This document shows, piece after piece, positions 31,430 through 43,205 of a stretch of DNA of 64,000 nt. The position numbers and the translations under genes are program-made. Position 1 is the stretch's first letter. Each line of letters begins with the position of its first letter. A model generated the notes under the pieces. It had not been told where the DNA came from, made no database searches, and was given only the letters and a program-made list of their open reading frames with translations. The stretch comes from Diabrotica undecimpunctata (taxonomy: Eukaryota > Arthropoda > Insecta > Coleoptera > Chrysomelidae). Where the stretch lies: contig NC_092809.1 in NCBI RefSeq assembly GCF_040954645.1, positions 130,995,914-131,059,913 on the forward strand. The letters are read 5' to 3'.

Positions 31430-32809
31430 ATGATGTGTTGTTTGTTTGAATGATGAGCAATGAGTATTTTTAATAATATAATATATAGGGTTTTTATCGC
31501 GGTTCTCAAAGAATTAGCTTGTAAGTACTTTTTTAAATTATCTTTATTATAACTATTATGAAACACACATATATATCTAACCTAGCCAATGTAAATTTAA
31601 AATAAACTATCTTTAAATTGATATTCTTATAAAACTAATTAAATTCTATAGACAATGTAAAATTTAAACAAACTATCTTCAAAATTGAAATTGTTATGAC
31701 ACTAACTAAATTATATTAACAAAATTTTGTACCTTTCTTTCACTGAATGCCTAAATGAACTGTTTTCCACTATATAGATTCTAATCATCACTGAATGTCT
31801 TCGTACTTCGGTTATCCTTCTTTTTGTGAAATTACTTTTTCCAATTATCAGCTTCTACCAATTTAAGATATAGTTTTCTTCACCAGCATTTATACACCAC
31901 CAAGCAAACCAGCAAACACCATTTATATTTATTCTTCTTTTCAATATACCAATATCCAATTATTATAAGTTGATTTATACTAATCTCCAATCATAATATA
32001 ATTTTAATTCCTTCCAATGTCCATCCAATATTCTTCTAATATACTTTTATAATTATATTAAACAATTTGACTATTTGTAACTGATTCACTTACTCCAACT
32101 AACTTTCATATTTCTTACTAAACTTTTCTGACTGACTTCTTGAAAATTCTGAACAATTTACTTCACTAATTAAATGTGTCTACTAACTTTCATAATAAAC
32201 TGGCCTGACTTCTGACTAAAAACTGCCATCTTGAATCCAAATCACGAGTATTTATATCTTTTTGGATATTCTAGAACCATCTGGTAAGAGATCATGTTCC
32301 AATTTGTTCTATTTCTTCGATATGGATGTTCTCGAAAAAATATCTGTTCCATCCACCGACATAATCATTATTCCAGAATATTCGACCGTAAACAATGGTC
32401 ACACTCTGCACTCTGGAGAATTCGTTAATGTTCCATTGATAATTTTGTTGACATTTAGGCTTTTCAGATCAGAATAAACATTTAAATCATTAAATATATA
32501 TAAATTAAACATTTTAAACTAACATTATTATTATAACCCCACTTATATTCGTATTATGATTAATTTCTATTTGTCAATTTACTGTATAGTTGGTTGCCTA
32601 TGCACATGGCTCACTTAAATATATTTACAACATTAAAATACAACTTTTTACACTTATTATATGCTAATTTATTAAAAATGCCCTCACATAAATATATTTT
32701 TATTAAATTCTCTAGTATATAACTTATTTAAAATAATCAAATACTTTTTTATATCTAATATTATGTAGTATATAACTTATAAATTAATTTTTTAAACAAT
32801 ATCATTTCA

Positions 32810-32859
<50 letters not shown>

Positions 32860-33690
32860 CGAAGAGTTATTTACGCAAGTACTTGAAAACTGTACAGAAG
32901 GGATCAAGATAAACGGTGAAAACATAAATAACATCCGTTATGCTGACCTGCAGACGTTACTAAACACAATTTGTGATACTGGGGAACAGTTTGTTTTAAC
33001 AATAAACATAAAGAAAACCATGGTTATCAGTAAGAGGGGCAAATCATTACAAGGATCCAGTTAAAAAATGAAGATATTGAGCAAGTGGACAAAATGAAAT
33101 ACTTAGGAGTCTGGATTACGGAAGATCTGAATCCGAAATCAGAAATTCCCTCAAGAATAGAGCAATCAAGAGCAGCGTTTTTGAAGATGAGGAAATTTCT
33201 GAGTAACCAAAGACTCAATCTGCAAATCCGATATCGGATGATAAAATGTTATATCCGCTCTATTCTTCTTTATGGTTAGAAGCCTGGACTGTTAATGTTG
33301 ACTTAATGAGAAAACTGGAAGCTTTTGATATGTGACTTTTTAGGAGAATTTTGAAGATACCATGGACCGATCATATTACGAACGAAATGGTGTTTCATAG
33401 AATGGGAAGAGACAGAGAACTTTTGACCACCATTAAAAGGCGAAAGACAGTATATTTGGGACACATACTTAGAAATGATAAGTACGAGTTGTTGCAGCTG
33501 ATTATGAAGGGTAAAATCGAAGGAAAAAGGGGTCCTGGTAGACGACAAATATCCTGGCTGAAAAACATTCGCGACTGGACCGGGTTAAACACACAAACGC
33601 TCTTAAGAAAAGCAGAAGATAGAGACGAATTTGCAATGGTTATAGCCAACCTTCATTAGTGGAGACGACACTAGAAGAAGAAGAGAAAAA
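31269..33690 (+). mobile_element. LINE-B copy inserted in Penelope element
   Basis: 5'-truncated LINE-B copy. Left part (31269-31383): NLYWNQQAVVTLDGNS then RGVRQGCVLSQYYL, the RT fingers/palm. Right part (32858-33690): a Y-SEELFTQVLENCTEGIKI block, NINNIRYAD, KYLGVWITEDLNPK-like sequence, WTDHITNEMVFHRMGRDREL, KRGPGRRQISWLKNIRDW and VIANLH with a stop at 33657, then an (AGA)n tail to ~33688. The RT catalytic box is truncated after RYAD. The left frame ends at FNIY and the right resumes at IYSEEL, so the 31384-32857 segment is an insertion into this LINE. Several frameshifts. Confidence 0.75.
31384..32857. mobile_element. 1.4-kb AT-rich insertion flanked by (TA)n, possible solo LTR
   Basis: Bounded by (TA)n at 31384-31425 and 32814-32857. 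The interior runs from TGTTATGATG (31426) to a final CA near 32808-32809, the TG...CA form of an LTR, but no target duplication can be read through the TA tracts. An imperfect ~66-bp tandem repeat lies at 31587-31719. No coding pattern; a 71-codon frame at 32262-32477 has no motif I recognise. Identity as a solo LTR is a guess. Confidence 0.4.
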
Positions 33691-34320
33691 CCCAGTACCT
33701 TCTGCTCGATTACATATACAGGCAAGTTATCAACAAAAATAGCCAAACACATAAAAAAGAAAGGAATAACGTAGACACATAAGAATTGTATTATGGTAAG
33801 ATATCAACAAAAATAGCCAAACACATAAAAAAGAAAGGAATAACACCAGCTTTTAGAACAAATAACCACTTAGGCAAATATATTAAGAACAACAAGAGAT
33901 AAAAGAAAAAGCAATTACACAGCGGTGTATACAAACTAAAATGTGACGTCTGCCCAAGAACTTACATCGGTCAAACTGGTAGAACTTTTATCAAACGTAC
34001 AACAGAACATAAAAGGGCTTTCAATAATAGAAAAACAGACTCTACGTACGCACTTCACCTTCTAGACCATAATGATTCTTTTAATGACGAATTTCAAATT
34101 CTTCATATTCAAAATAAAGCCCTTAAGCTATCTTTATTAGAATCTATGGAAATCAACCAATTAAAAAATACAGACAGAATTCTGAATGACCAACTTGAGA
34201 CAAACACTACTACCCTCCTCAACTTATTCAGTTAAAGAATATAAAATGTAAACACATACCAAAAATAGATCACTTGAGAAAGGCACTCTGGCCGAAGCGC
34301 TGTAGTGAAAATAATTTAAA
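33690..34320 (+). pseudogene. Penelope-like GIY-YIG endonuclease
   Basis: Open from 33903 to the stop at 34233-34235. Reads LHSGVYKLKCDVCPRTYIGQ then TGRTFIKRTTEHKRAFNNRK. G-V-Y-K-L (33924 on) and T-Y-I-G are the GIY and YIG strands, the R of TGR and the EH of EHKRAF follow, and C-DVCP resembles the zinc-binding insertion of Penelope endonucleases. The end reads LLESMEINQLKNTDRILNDQ with a terminal LLNLF. The upstream linker (33700-33900) carries a stop and an internal 50-bp duplication, so RT and endonuclease are disconnected. Confidence 0.8.
33721..33844. repeat. 50-bp duplication with templated filler
   Basis: 33721-33770 is repeated at 33795-33844 with two mismatches that I can see. The 24-bp spacer (GTAGACACATAAGAATTGTA...) matches 30595-30617 in the same orientation, with one mismatch. 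The second Penelope copy (58430-58480) has the sequence once, so the duplication is secondary. Confidence 0.85.
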
Positions 34321-34324
34321 ATAA

Positions 34325-34890
34325 ATTTTGTAGAAGTGTTGAAAACAAAATTTGTCAGTGTTTTATTGTTCGATGTGGAATTACATTGTTTATAATTATA
34401 GCTCCTTAAAAATAAACACCCAAATTAGTAGAATTCAATATAAGCATTAACGAATATCATTAACTTTTCGCATAAACATGAGTGAACGCCATAAACGCAA
34501 ATGATTTTTACGGCAAGAACTGTTTTTAAATAGTTACTACTTTGCTGCGTTTATCATTTCCTTATGTCTGGGCTATACGGCATTTCAATATTCTTTTACA
34601 ACTACTAATGACATTTTACGACTTTAAAGAATCATAAAATAGAAAGTGTTTTAATACGGGAATTAGGCACGCGCATGCTACATGTGGTAGCTGTACATAT
34701 GGCGTTTTTTGATATACTCAAAAACATAGAGAATTCATTCTTAGAGCTATCCCTCTGGGATGAAAAAATAATAATTGAAAACAACTTTTATAGCTACAAT
34801 ATATTATAGTGAGAAAGAGATATAAATACAAGTGAAAGTGAAGTGAAAACAAAAAAACAGTGAAAACACACTACAATAATAAAAAAGTAG
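34325..34890. other. Penelope 3' UTR and unassigned sequence
   Basis: 34338-34372 is a Penelope 3' untranslated stretch: its reverse complement reappears at 58194-58224 next to the second copy. The rest is AT-rich with nothing recognised. Confidence 0.5.
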
Positions 34891-34899
34891 CCTATGAAG

Positions 34900-35230
34900 T
34901 ACACAATATGTGTATATCCAAGACGACGATGCTCTATATCCCCTACTTTGTTCAACATATTTCTAGAGAAAACTCTGAAACCATAAAAAAAGTGCGAAGG
35001 AATGGTAGCACAACGAGATGAATACTTATATATCTTAGATTCTCTCAGACACGTTTTATAATTAGAAGATTACAACACTGCAGAATAAGTTTAATGGAGA
35101 TAACCCTAATCAAAACTAAGAGCAACAATATAAGGCAACTGAGGACGAAGGAGCACACACATTTTAAGTATTTAGGAATGATTAAAATGGTAAATGCAAC
35201 CTTAAATTGCATCCCGAAAGCATACCTTAC
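34900..35230 (+). pseudogene. LINE RT fragment
   Basis: Reads SPTLFNIFLEKTLKP (after RRRCSI), the palm block preceding the catalytic box in LINE RTs, then decayed sequence, and HFKYLGMIKMVNATLN at 35160-35215, the FKYLG motif downstream of the box. The box itself is not recognisable. Confidence 0.55.
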
Positions 35231-35234
35231 GAGG

Positions 35235-35635
35235 TTGCTAGACCTGTAAGCATAACTGACGAGGTTGCATCTAGCAGGTCATGAGCGAATCAAGTCTTGC
35301 TCCAGCAATATCAGGAAACGTATGATAGGGACCTATTCTCCAATTAAAAAAAAAAGACAAAGAACTTATGAAAGCGATATCTTCTAACTACAGACATGGC
35401 AAATACATAATAGCCGCCGAAAGCGGTAACTTAAATGACTCTACAACTTCACACCACGACATAACAAAAATAACAGCTGACCAGGTTGTTCAACCATCTT
35501 TTACTAAATGGAAAAACATTGGGAAGGCAACGAAATCTAGAGTTATAATGTGATTGTATTATTAAAACGAGTCGTAGGACCCGATTTCCAAGATAAACAA
35601 TGTTACTCCTATCCTTCAAAATATATTTTTAAGAG
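35235..35635. other. No recognisable feature
   Basis: Two short frames (35368-35553 and 35550-35774) without known motifs. Confidence 0.35.
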
Positions 35636-35639
35636 AAAC

Positions 35640-35745
35640 AACAAGAAATATCTTCTTTCGAAGGTTGACAATGATCATGGCTATTTGGATCATGTTTACC
35701 GCTACTTTGAAGAGTTGATTAGATGCGCAGTTGAACCGTTGAAAG
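35640..35745 (-). pseudogene. LINE-B extreme 3' end
   Basis: The minus strand reads INSSKVAVNMIQIAMIIVNL, the final IA--I-NLR block of LINE-B, with CTTCTTTCGAAGGTTG at its 3' boundary as in the fragments near 15065 and 1450. Only ~100 bp. Confidence 0.45.
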
Positions 35746-35774
35746 AGAATATTAGAATTAGAATATTACAATAA

Positions 35775-36245
35775 GAGAACAGGGAAAGAATATTATTCTT
35801 ACCATATTGCTTGATATTTCATTACGTATCTAGAATAAAATGCTTAAGTGTGTGATGTTTTTAAATCAACCATTGGCGGTGATAAATGTTGATTTTATTA
35901 TTAATGCAATAAAAAATATTTATAAAACTAATGTTCCTAATTTGTTTACTAAAATGTTATATGACCCGCATGTATAATATATATATTTATAAAATACGCT
36001 AATCGTAAAATTGAACAGAAACCGTTTATTATCATTAGCAACAAAATCACATAAAATATTTGTTCCAGTAGTGCCAACAAAAACAATTTATGTAAATGGT
36101 GGTGCACCTAAATTTACAGGTCCGGATTCTAAAAATTAAATATAACTGCCTATGGAATGAATATTTTTTTTACGTTGAAAATCCTTAAAGGCGACATAGA
36201 AGATATCTTTAACATTACTCGACTCGACTATTACGTCTATTTACG
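35775..36245. other. No recognisable feature
   Basis: AT-rich, nothing supported. Confidence 0.4.
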
Positions 36246-36249
36246 GTCT

Positions 36250-36445
36250 AGACTCTAGACGGTGCCGTCTTCTTCACCGTAGGTTGGCTCCACATTCGGC
36301 AAACCTTTCGCGGTTTTGAGCGATCTTAAAAAATGATTGTTAATTTCAACCAATCCAGCATCTTACATTTTTGAGACATGAACATTGTCTTCTGCCCAGA
36401 GGCCTTTTTCCTTCGATCTTACCATACATTATTAATTTTGCTGTT
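36250..36445 (-). pseudogene. LINE-B C-terminal fragment
   Basis: The minus strand reads AKLIMYGKIEGKRPLGRRQC then LKNVRCWIG, and after a shift IAQNRERFAECGANLR. These align with LIIHGKIEGKRGPGRRRISW and the final NR-E----IANLR of other LINE-B copies. Frameshifted and truncated. Confidence 0.6.
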
Positions 36446-36449
36446 CGCT

Positions 36450-37985
36450 TGCGTAAACATTGCAAAAAAATTGCTCAAAAAATAACAAAGCAAATCTTGC
36501 CTATACGCTTTACATAATAGTTATTTATATACCAAGGGCATTAAGTAGATGTTTATGCCCGAGGGCGACGTAAAGACCATAAAATGGCCTTTTGTCGTTT
36601 CTAAAGTTTAGAAAACTGCTGCCCAATTTCACATCCAAGTTCTTCTTTCTGAGCATTTTTATCAGTTTATCATGTTTAACATTGTTTGTTAGACTCTATG
36701 AAGCAGACATAAAAGTATTAATTAATATCTAAACATCTTTGAATAAGAACATTACAATCACTTATCTCGTGCTTACACCATGACGGAAGCCCAATTTCAT
36801 CTCGCAAATGTCTAATTCTAGTTTGGGGTGTATTCTGGTATATATAGGCTCCAGTTACTAAATATGAATTATTATGAAGCGTTATATATGAAAGTGTTCA
36901 ATTTTTCACATGCCGAAAACATTATATTTTTAGCTGTATCATTTCTATAATTCCCAACCTCAATTTCAAATCATTATTTAATCCCACCCTTAGTAATAAT
37001 TGCTACTCCTACCTTTAACCCCCACCCCCTAGAAATACAGACATTATTGGACTAGGCAATATAAAAATCGCTCCCTCGACTGCCGTTTACCGTAGAGGAT
37101 AGACGATTTTTCTCCTCTCTTAGTGATAGCGATTAGTTAAAAAGAAAAAGTACCATGTACACGTAATAAAACTATTCAAATCCGCTAAAGATAACTCGAA
37201 CTCATATGACAAACCACTGCGTGTGATAGCTGCCTGTGTGAATACCGCGAGTATATACAACAGTAATATTGGTGACTGTTTTATAAACTTAATTGAACGA
37301 CTATCTGTATAAAATTTGATGACCGTATATGTACATGAACCCTTAATTGTACTAAGCTTTATTACGTTATTTGCATTAAGCGTACAAAAATGAAGGCACC
37401 CAAGTTTTATTATAAATAGCAGTATATTTTAATAGTCTAAAAAGTAAAGCTGAAGCTGACTGAATTATAATTATGTGATGGTTTAAGTGATAAATTAATA
37501 TTTTTGACTTCCACGTAATAAAAAAAGCTATTTTCACTTTACCCTTTCAATATCAATAAACCATTCCGATACTGTTACATCTGTTCTAGTAGATAAAGCA
37601 ATACATTAAATTGAATGCTCGTTGTTTGGTTATTAGTTTTTCGCTTTGGACGCTTTCCAGACTATTTAGCCGGCCACCAAATCATGTTTTACGGCCTGTT
37701 ACAAATGCCAGAAAATTATTATGAGATGAGACGGATTTTAAAAAGAAAATGAATTTAAACCGTTCGTTAGTAGCTGTGAAAAATTGTGATTAACGAGCTC
37801 GATTTTTTATACAAACGGAGCATAATTCTGTTACCTACTTCCGCCGAAATGTCGACAAGAACGTTAATAATAAATGGTTTATTTTTAAAAAGAGATTTGT
37901 TAGTTATTTGTTACAGGTGTTTTATAAGTCAAATAATAGAATGATATAAATAGAAAACTCTAAAAATATCGTTTTCGACAAAAAT
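36450..37985. other. No recognisable feature
   Basis: AT-rich, 1.5 kb; no coding pattern supported. Confidence 0.4.
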
Positions 37986-37999
37986 ATTTCATTTTTCTG

Positions 38000-38225
38000 A
38001 TTCTGATTTTGATATTGGTCGTGGGGTTGAAGAGGAGAAAATACGGCATGTCCCAAAATAAAGAAAAAAACAAGGGGAGTAGACTTGTAGAGTTTTATAT
38101 ACAGAACAACCGTTTAACATCCAACACCTTTTTCGAACAACATTCCAGAAGGTCCAGAAACCACCTGCGAACAGAGAAAGAAGAGTCATCGAGATTCTTA
38201 TTGATCTTATTCCACTCGACCTGAA
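38000..38225 (+). pseudogene. LINE endonuclease (APE-type) fragment
   Basis: Reads NKGSRLVEFYIQNNRLTSNT then FFEQHSRR. The pattern N--G--L-EF---N-L---NT-F-----R is the conserved C-terminal part of the AP-like endonuclease in RTE/CR1-like LINEs. Catalytic residues further N-terminal are not present. After 38160 the frame continues without known motif. Confidence 0.55.
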
Positions 38226-38624
38226 CTTTCAGAAGTACATCAAATTAAAAAAAAAACTACTCTGAAGAACATTTATAGCGAATATAATCTAGTTGTAAAC
38301 GACTTAAACTCCAAAGATTTCTGAAAGTCGAAAGAGAAAAATTTGTAAGAAAAATACGGCATTGGGCAACTAAAAAAAAACCCAAAAGGAGGATATAAAT
38401 ACGTCTCAGGGTCGAGAAAGAAATAGAAACGATAAAGAACACAGTACAAATGAAGACGTTGTAGAAATATGGAATGGGAATAATAAATTGTTAAGCTCTA
38501 AGATGAAGATATTCGATTCACGAAATACAAAAAAGAATGGAAAGCGAAAGCCAACGAAAAACCTAATTCAATGCAAATGAGTCAATAAAGGCATAAGCAA
38601 AAGTGCACTGTATAGTAATACATT

Positions 38625-39049
38625 GGTTAGTGATCAGTGTAGTAGTGTCTAGGGGCTCGGAAGACTGAGACCTCGGAAGCCCTGAAGAAGACATCGAAGA
38701 GGATGTCGAAAGCTCGGCGCAATGACAAACGCCGCGGTTCAACCAGAAAGACTGTTAAGTTTAATATTATTTCCTGTACTAGTTTTACAGCTCGATTATC
38801 TGGCATTCTTTCTAGGTGACCAAGCCAGTTTAGTCTTTGTGACTTTACAAATCTGACAATATCTGCGCTCTGCATTAGTTCATCCAGCTCGTGGTTCATT
38901 TTAATTCTCCACGAACCATCGCTGCATTAGGTTGGTCCAAATATCTTCCTTAGTATTTTGCGCTCAAATATCCTCAGTTGATTTTCATCAGTGGTTGAGA
39001 GGGTCCAGGTTTCACATCCATATGTGACCACTGGTCTATATATACACTG

Positions 39050-39050
<1 letters not shown>
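38625..39050 (-). pseudogene. RTE-like LINE RT C-terminal fragment
   Basis: On the minus strand: IYRPVVTYGCETWTLSTTDE then NQLRIFERKILRKIFGPT, a disturbed WRIKMNHELDELMQ, ADIVRFVKSQRLNWLGHLER and MPDNRAVKLVQE. This is the ETWTL / ERK-LR-I-GP / NHEL--L / RL-W-GH--RM order of RTE-like elements. The 5' boundary is a (TA)n tract at 39052, breaking the element in its TATATACACTGG motif. Confidence 0.7.

Positions 39051-39051
<1 letters not shown>

Positions 39052-39103
<52 letters not shown>
39052..39103. repeat. (TA)n microsatellite
   Basis: About 52 bp of TA repeats at the broken end of the LINE fragment above. Confidence 0.95.
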
Positions 39104-39106
<3 letters not shown>

Positions 39107-39109
39107 TGT

Positions 39110-40255
39110 TTATTACGGATATATATTATAATTAATTAACTACTGTCGATAAAAGCATCATTACTTGTAACATTACTGTTTTATTTTCGTAGATAGTAAC
39201 TTTTTTAATTGTTTAAAAAACTAGGTGATTATTATGTTTAATTAGAAACACGTTATCGTTCTTTATTTACCTATAGACGGACGTAGTTCTCCTATAATTG
39301 CATGCAACTAATGACAGTAATGAGTAAAAAGTTTTTTAAGGCGTAATGGTATAATTAATTTTTTTTACCACGAACATAATTTATATTTACAGCCATTACT
39401 CATTAACATATAAATTGTAGTTTAACATAATTGAAGAGCGTCTATACAGTGTGTGTTAGTGAGAGCATCCTTTCCAGTCTGCTTTTTTTACGGTATGTCC
39501 CAAAATGAAGAAATATCAGGTAAGATTACAAAATGCAGACAGAATAAATACCTCTTTGAAAATTCTTTACTCTAACTTAAAAAAGTGAGAGCATTTGCAT
39601 TGTGGTGTACTGAAGAATTCTCAGAATATTATCACGTCCGCCAAAGACTGAGAAACAAGAAGAACTAATATAATTGTAATAATAAGATGTGAGGTAGAGG
39701 ACCGGGCAGTAGATTGATAAACCCACACTGACACATGTATTTTTAGCATAAGGACACACGTGTACCACCAACAAGAGGGAGATATAATTAGCTCCTTTGT
39801 CCTGAGAAGCTGCAAAAGTATCCATTTACATTGCCTAACGCTTTTTGTTCAGAGATCAACAACAGCTAAGGGTACTAAATACCATGGAAAAGAAAGCACA
39901 TGTAAAATTCGCCAAACTATAGAACCCCCCAAACTACATCCTGCGAAAAAAACTAGGGTAGAATATCTTCCAGCATGGAAGCACGAAGACCAAAAGAACT
40001 GCTTGGTAATGTATAAACACTAGATAATAAGCCTTAAAACATCGCAGGAGACCTTCGCCCTTTAAGTGATAGTTTCTAGACATACCACTTAAAAAAATTA
40101 TAAAAACTTGAATAAAAACTGCTTCGACCACCAAGAAAAAAAAACAACTAACAAAAATGATGCCAGCCAAAAAATAATTACTATATAATAAATGGGTAAC
40201 GTCGTAAGTGGGGTGTGGGTGCCGAGCAGAAAATATTTTGTTTTTTTTTAACTAT
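39110..40255. other. No recognisable feature
   Basis: AT-rich. An 87-codon plus-strand frame (39760-40023) is not recognised. Confidence 0.4.
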
Positions 40256-40264
40256 TTATACGTG

Positions 40265-41130
40265 AAACTCATGTGTGGGGTGAGGCAAGGCTGTATTTTG
40301 TCTCCTGCAATCTTCAATTTCTACTCTGAAAAAATATTTAGTGAAGCTTTACACGAAATTGAAGAAGGCATTCTACTAAACTTTGTATTTACGGACAACC
40401 AAGGAAACCTACAAATCCCTAGGAACAAAATCATATATTACAGGCAACAAGATGGACTTAATAATATAAACGTAAAAAAGACAAAGCTCATAATCATTAG
40501 CAAAAAAACGATTACTCTGTATCAACCAAACCCCAATAGAAAGAGTGACGCACTACAACCACCTAGGCATCATAATAAATGAAGAATTGACCAAAAATCA
40601 AGAGAAAAGAGCGCGCATTGGAAAGGCTAGATACACCTTCAACCGAATGAGGGCCTTTTTCAAGAGCCACAACCTCTCTCTTGGTATAAAAGTAGGAATG
40701 TTGCGGATGCTATGTCTGCTCTGTCCTTTTTTATATGCTGTTAAATCGTTTACCTTGAATGAAGATATGTGCAGAATATTGGAAGCATTTGAGATGTGGC
40801 TATATCGGAGAATACTTAACATTCCGTGGACTGAAATAGTCACAAATGAGGTCCTCAGAAGAATGAAGAAGAACCGAGGGATACTGACTATCAAATCTCG
40901 AAAGCTGTAGTCTTTGGACACATTATGCGAAATGAATCCATATATGAGCTCCTACAAGCCATCCTGCTAGGAAAAATATTTGGAAAGTAAGGTCCAGAAA
41001 GGAGAATATCCTGGTTAAAAAACCTCGGAACCTGGTTCAACACAACATCTTTGCAAGATTTCTGCGCTGTTGCAAACAAGATAAAGATTGCCATGATTTG
41101 CCAAAATTCGTCACGGATAGGCACACCGAG
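40265..41130 (+). pseudogene. LINE-B RT and C-terminal part
   Basis: Starts in the palm with CGVRQGCILSPAIFNFYSEK then IFSEALHEIEEGILLNFVF; the catalytic box is garbled. A second frame gives an ARYTFNRMRAFFKSHNLSLG block, LEAFEMWLYRRILNIPWTEI and TNEVLRRMKKNRGILTIKSR, followed by shifted traces of the GKI-G--GP-RRISWLKNL block and of FCAVANKIKIAMICQN. The order matches the copies at 31269-33690 and 45740-46325. Multiple frameshifts. Confidence 0.7.
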
Positions 41131-41139
41131 AAGAATATC

Positions 41140-42660
41140 CTTGCTTGCTTTTTGTATATCAATATGGATTTCATAATGGCGCGTCTTATATTAAGAGAAG
41201 TACCCACACCTGGGAGAGCTAGTCGAAGCCACTAAAAAAATAGTCCAACGTTCTTATGTTATAGAGTATTGGGTGCATTTTTGAGTTTCTTAGCCAATAT
41301 ATTGACATTTACTCTACAAGTCCTTTCCATTTCCTCTCTATTTTTCTCTCTTCGATGACTTCTGTCTTCTGACTTTTTTCTTTCCGTCAGATTGGTACTT
41401 GAATACCTGAGTGCTATGTTCACTTGATATTTCCTTGTAGTGTATGCCCAATCCATTTACATTTCTTTCTTTTAACGGCAACTGTTATTTTCAGTTGTTT
41501 TGTTCTTTTCCGTAGCTCTGAATGGGATTTCTCAAGTTTGTATATTTTTAAGATTTTTCTTAGTGATCTATTAACAGACGTTTGCAATATTTTTATGGTT
41601 GTCTCTTCATATTCTCAAGTCTTTCCGACATACAGGATTATTGTTGTATTATCTCAAAATTGTCGTAAGACATTGACACCGAAATTCTCTATATTCAACT
41701 GTTTCTTTAGTTATATGTACCAATTTTTTATTATTTAAATATCCAGTTTGTTTGTTCAACAGTAGGAGTACCTGAAAAGGGCACTAAAGAAATATGAGAC
41801 CCACCAATATTCTTTATCACATACAAACAAACTAAGAAATACATTGCTTCTTCGACAAAAAATTAAGAAATTCTTTGTAAGAATCTGAGAAAAACTTTGT
41901 AAAGAAAATCTTCATTGTTAAAATATGATTATTCTTGTTCTGGTTGTTCCTTTAGTTGAATTATATTTGTTCACCCCGTAGGCATAAAAAGCATAATCGA
42001 TAAAGTGGATAAATGCTTATTTTCTTAATGAATATTTACCACAAAAACATGTTTCCGCCGGATAATTGTCTCTTTATACCGTCGTAATGACAGTCTTTAT
42101 TAAACGAAAAAGTGTTAAAGCACCATTATTAAGGAAATATGCATTTTAAATATCAAGGTCTGAATATATCAGCCACGTATAGTTGCAGGGTAGAGACTGT
42201 TAAAAGATTATAAAGATAAAGATAATAAAAAAATGATGGAATCGTTAGCAATCTCATGAGTCACTTAAATTTAATAACTGCCATAAAATCGGTACAGAGT
42301 GAATGAGGGTGACGCTTTGATCTCGATCATAATAAACAAGATTAAGTTTATGTCGTGTAATGGAGGGTTTAAAAAAAACTACAGCAGATTTATGGTACAA
42401 ATAAAAAGATGTCTTTCCATTGTGTACAACATTTTTGCTCTACCGTTATATCCAGCAACATCTGACGAATAATAACTTATGTTGATATTTTTATTATGTA
42501 TTTATTATTTCACCAGCATGTAAATCTTTTACAATCCTGTAGAAGTGTAGAGAGAACTCACAGTTCCAATTTATTCGTACGCCTCTTCAAGCCTTTTCTG
42601 CAACAACTTCAATGATACACGACAACCTTCAGTCTCAATTTCTAATAAAATGTTTGTCTT
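41140..42660. other. No recognisable feature
   Basis: AT-rich; a 104-codon plus-strand frame (41424-41738) is Phe/Ser/Ile-rich with no motif. Confidence 0.4.
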
Positions 42661-42669
42661 AGTCCCTCA

Positions 42670-42885
42670 GGTCTATTGCAGTTGCTTTCCGTTTAGCAGG
42701 TATTGTATCTGGAAATTGGGAATTATTTGATCTTCATTTGTTAACATATTCGCTCGTTGAATTATCCTTTCTACTGTTCGTACTGATACTCCAGTAACTT
42801 CACTCACACGTTGTTTAATATTGGTTCGATTATCTTCAGGAAACAGTGTTTGTATACATTTAAACACTGTCAATTATCCCTTTGG
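42670..42885 (-). pseudogene. DDE transposase N-terminal helix-turn-helix
   Basis: The minus-strand frame from 42873 reads MTVFKCIQTLFPEDNRTNIK then QRVSEVTGVSVRTVERIIQR. FK----FP--------V---TGVS--TV---- is the DNA-binding N-terminus typical of insect DDE_3-type transposases. The downstream part is unreadable, so this is a fragment. Confidence 0.5.
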
Positions 42886-43049
42886 ATTCCTGTGGCAATC
42901 TGATCTGTTTACTCGTACCACACGTAACTGTAGTATTCTATAAAGTAATTTTTAATACGCGTATTCGCTCCTTTCTTTATGAGACTGTTCAATCACAAAT
43001 TAGTCCATTAATTTGTAATCTCACTTTAATTTTAATTTCCTGAATTTTT

Positions 43050-43205
43050 ATGGTTTCACCGTGTATAATTGTGAAACATATCCATTAGTAGCTTAATTAC
43101 AGTTTGTTTAACTTCCTGTAAATAAATTGCCTAATAGGTATTGAGGAAATGCTTCCAATCATTTCCTAGGTTCAAATTATATATGCCAGCTTTCAAAAGT
43201 CAAAG
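43050..43205. repeat. 156-bp direct repeat, left copy
   Basis: Matches 43962-44117 at 154 of 156 positions by eye (differences at 43071 and 43180). The two copies bracket the 756-bp RNase H-bearing insertion, consistent with a very long target-site duplication. Confidence 0.9.

Larger units (their letters stand above)
30660..34320 (+). mobile_element. Penelope-like element, interrupted by nested insertions
   Basis: A Penelope-like retroelement split in two: RT part 30660-31268 and endonuclease part 33690-34235. Between them lies a LINE-B copy that itself contains a 1.4-kb insertion. Continuity is shown by the second Penelope copy at 58346-58735. There, the sequence ending GAAATTAGTATTTC is followed after only a few bases by GAGAAAAT...GTACCTCCTGCTCG, matching what resumes here at 33685-33705. 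Penelope elements encode RT plus a GIY-YIG endonuclease; both are visible. Confidence 0.8.
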
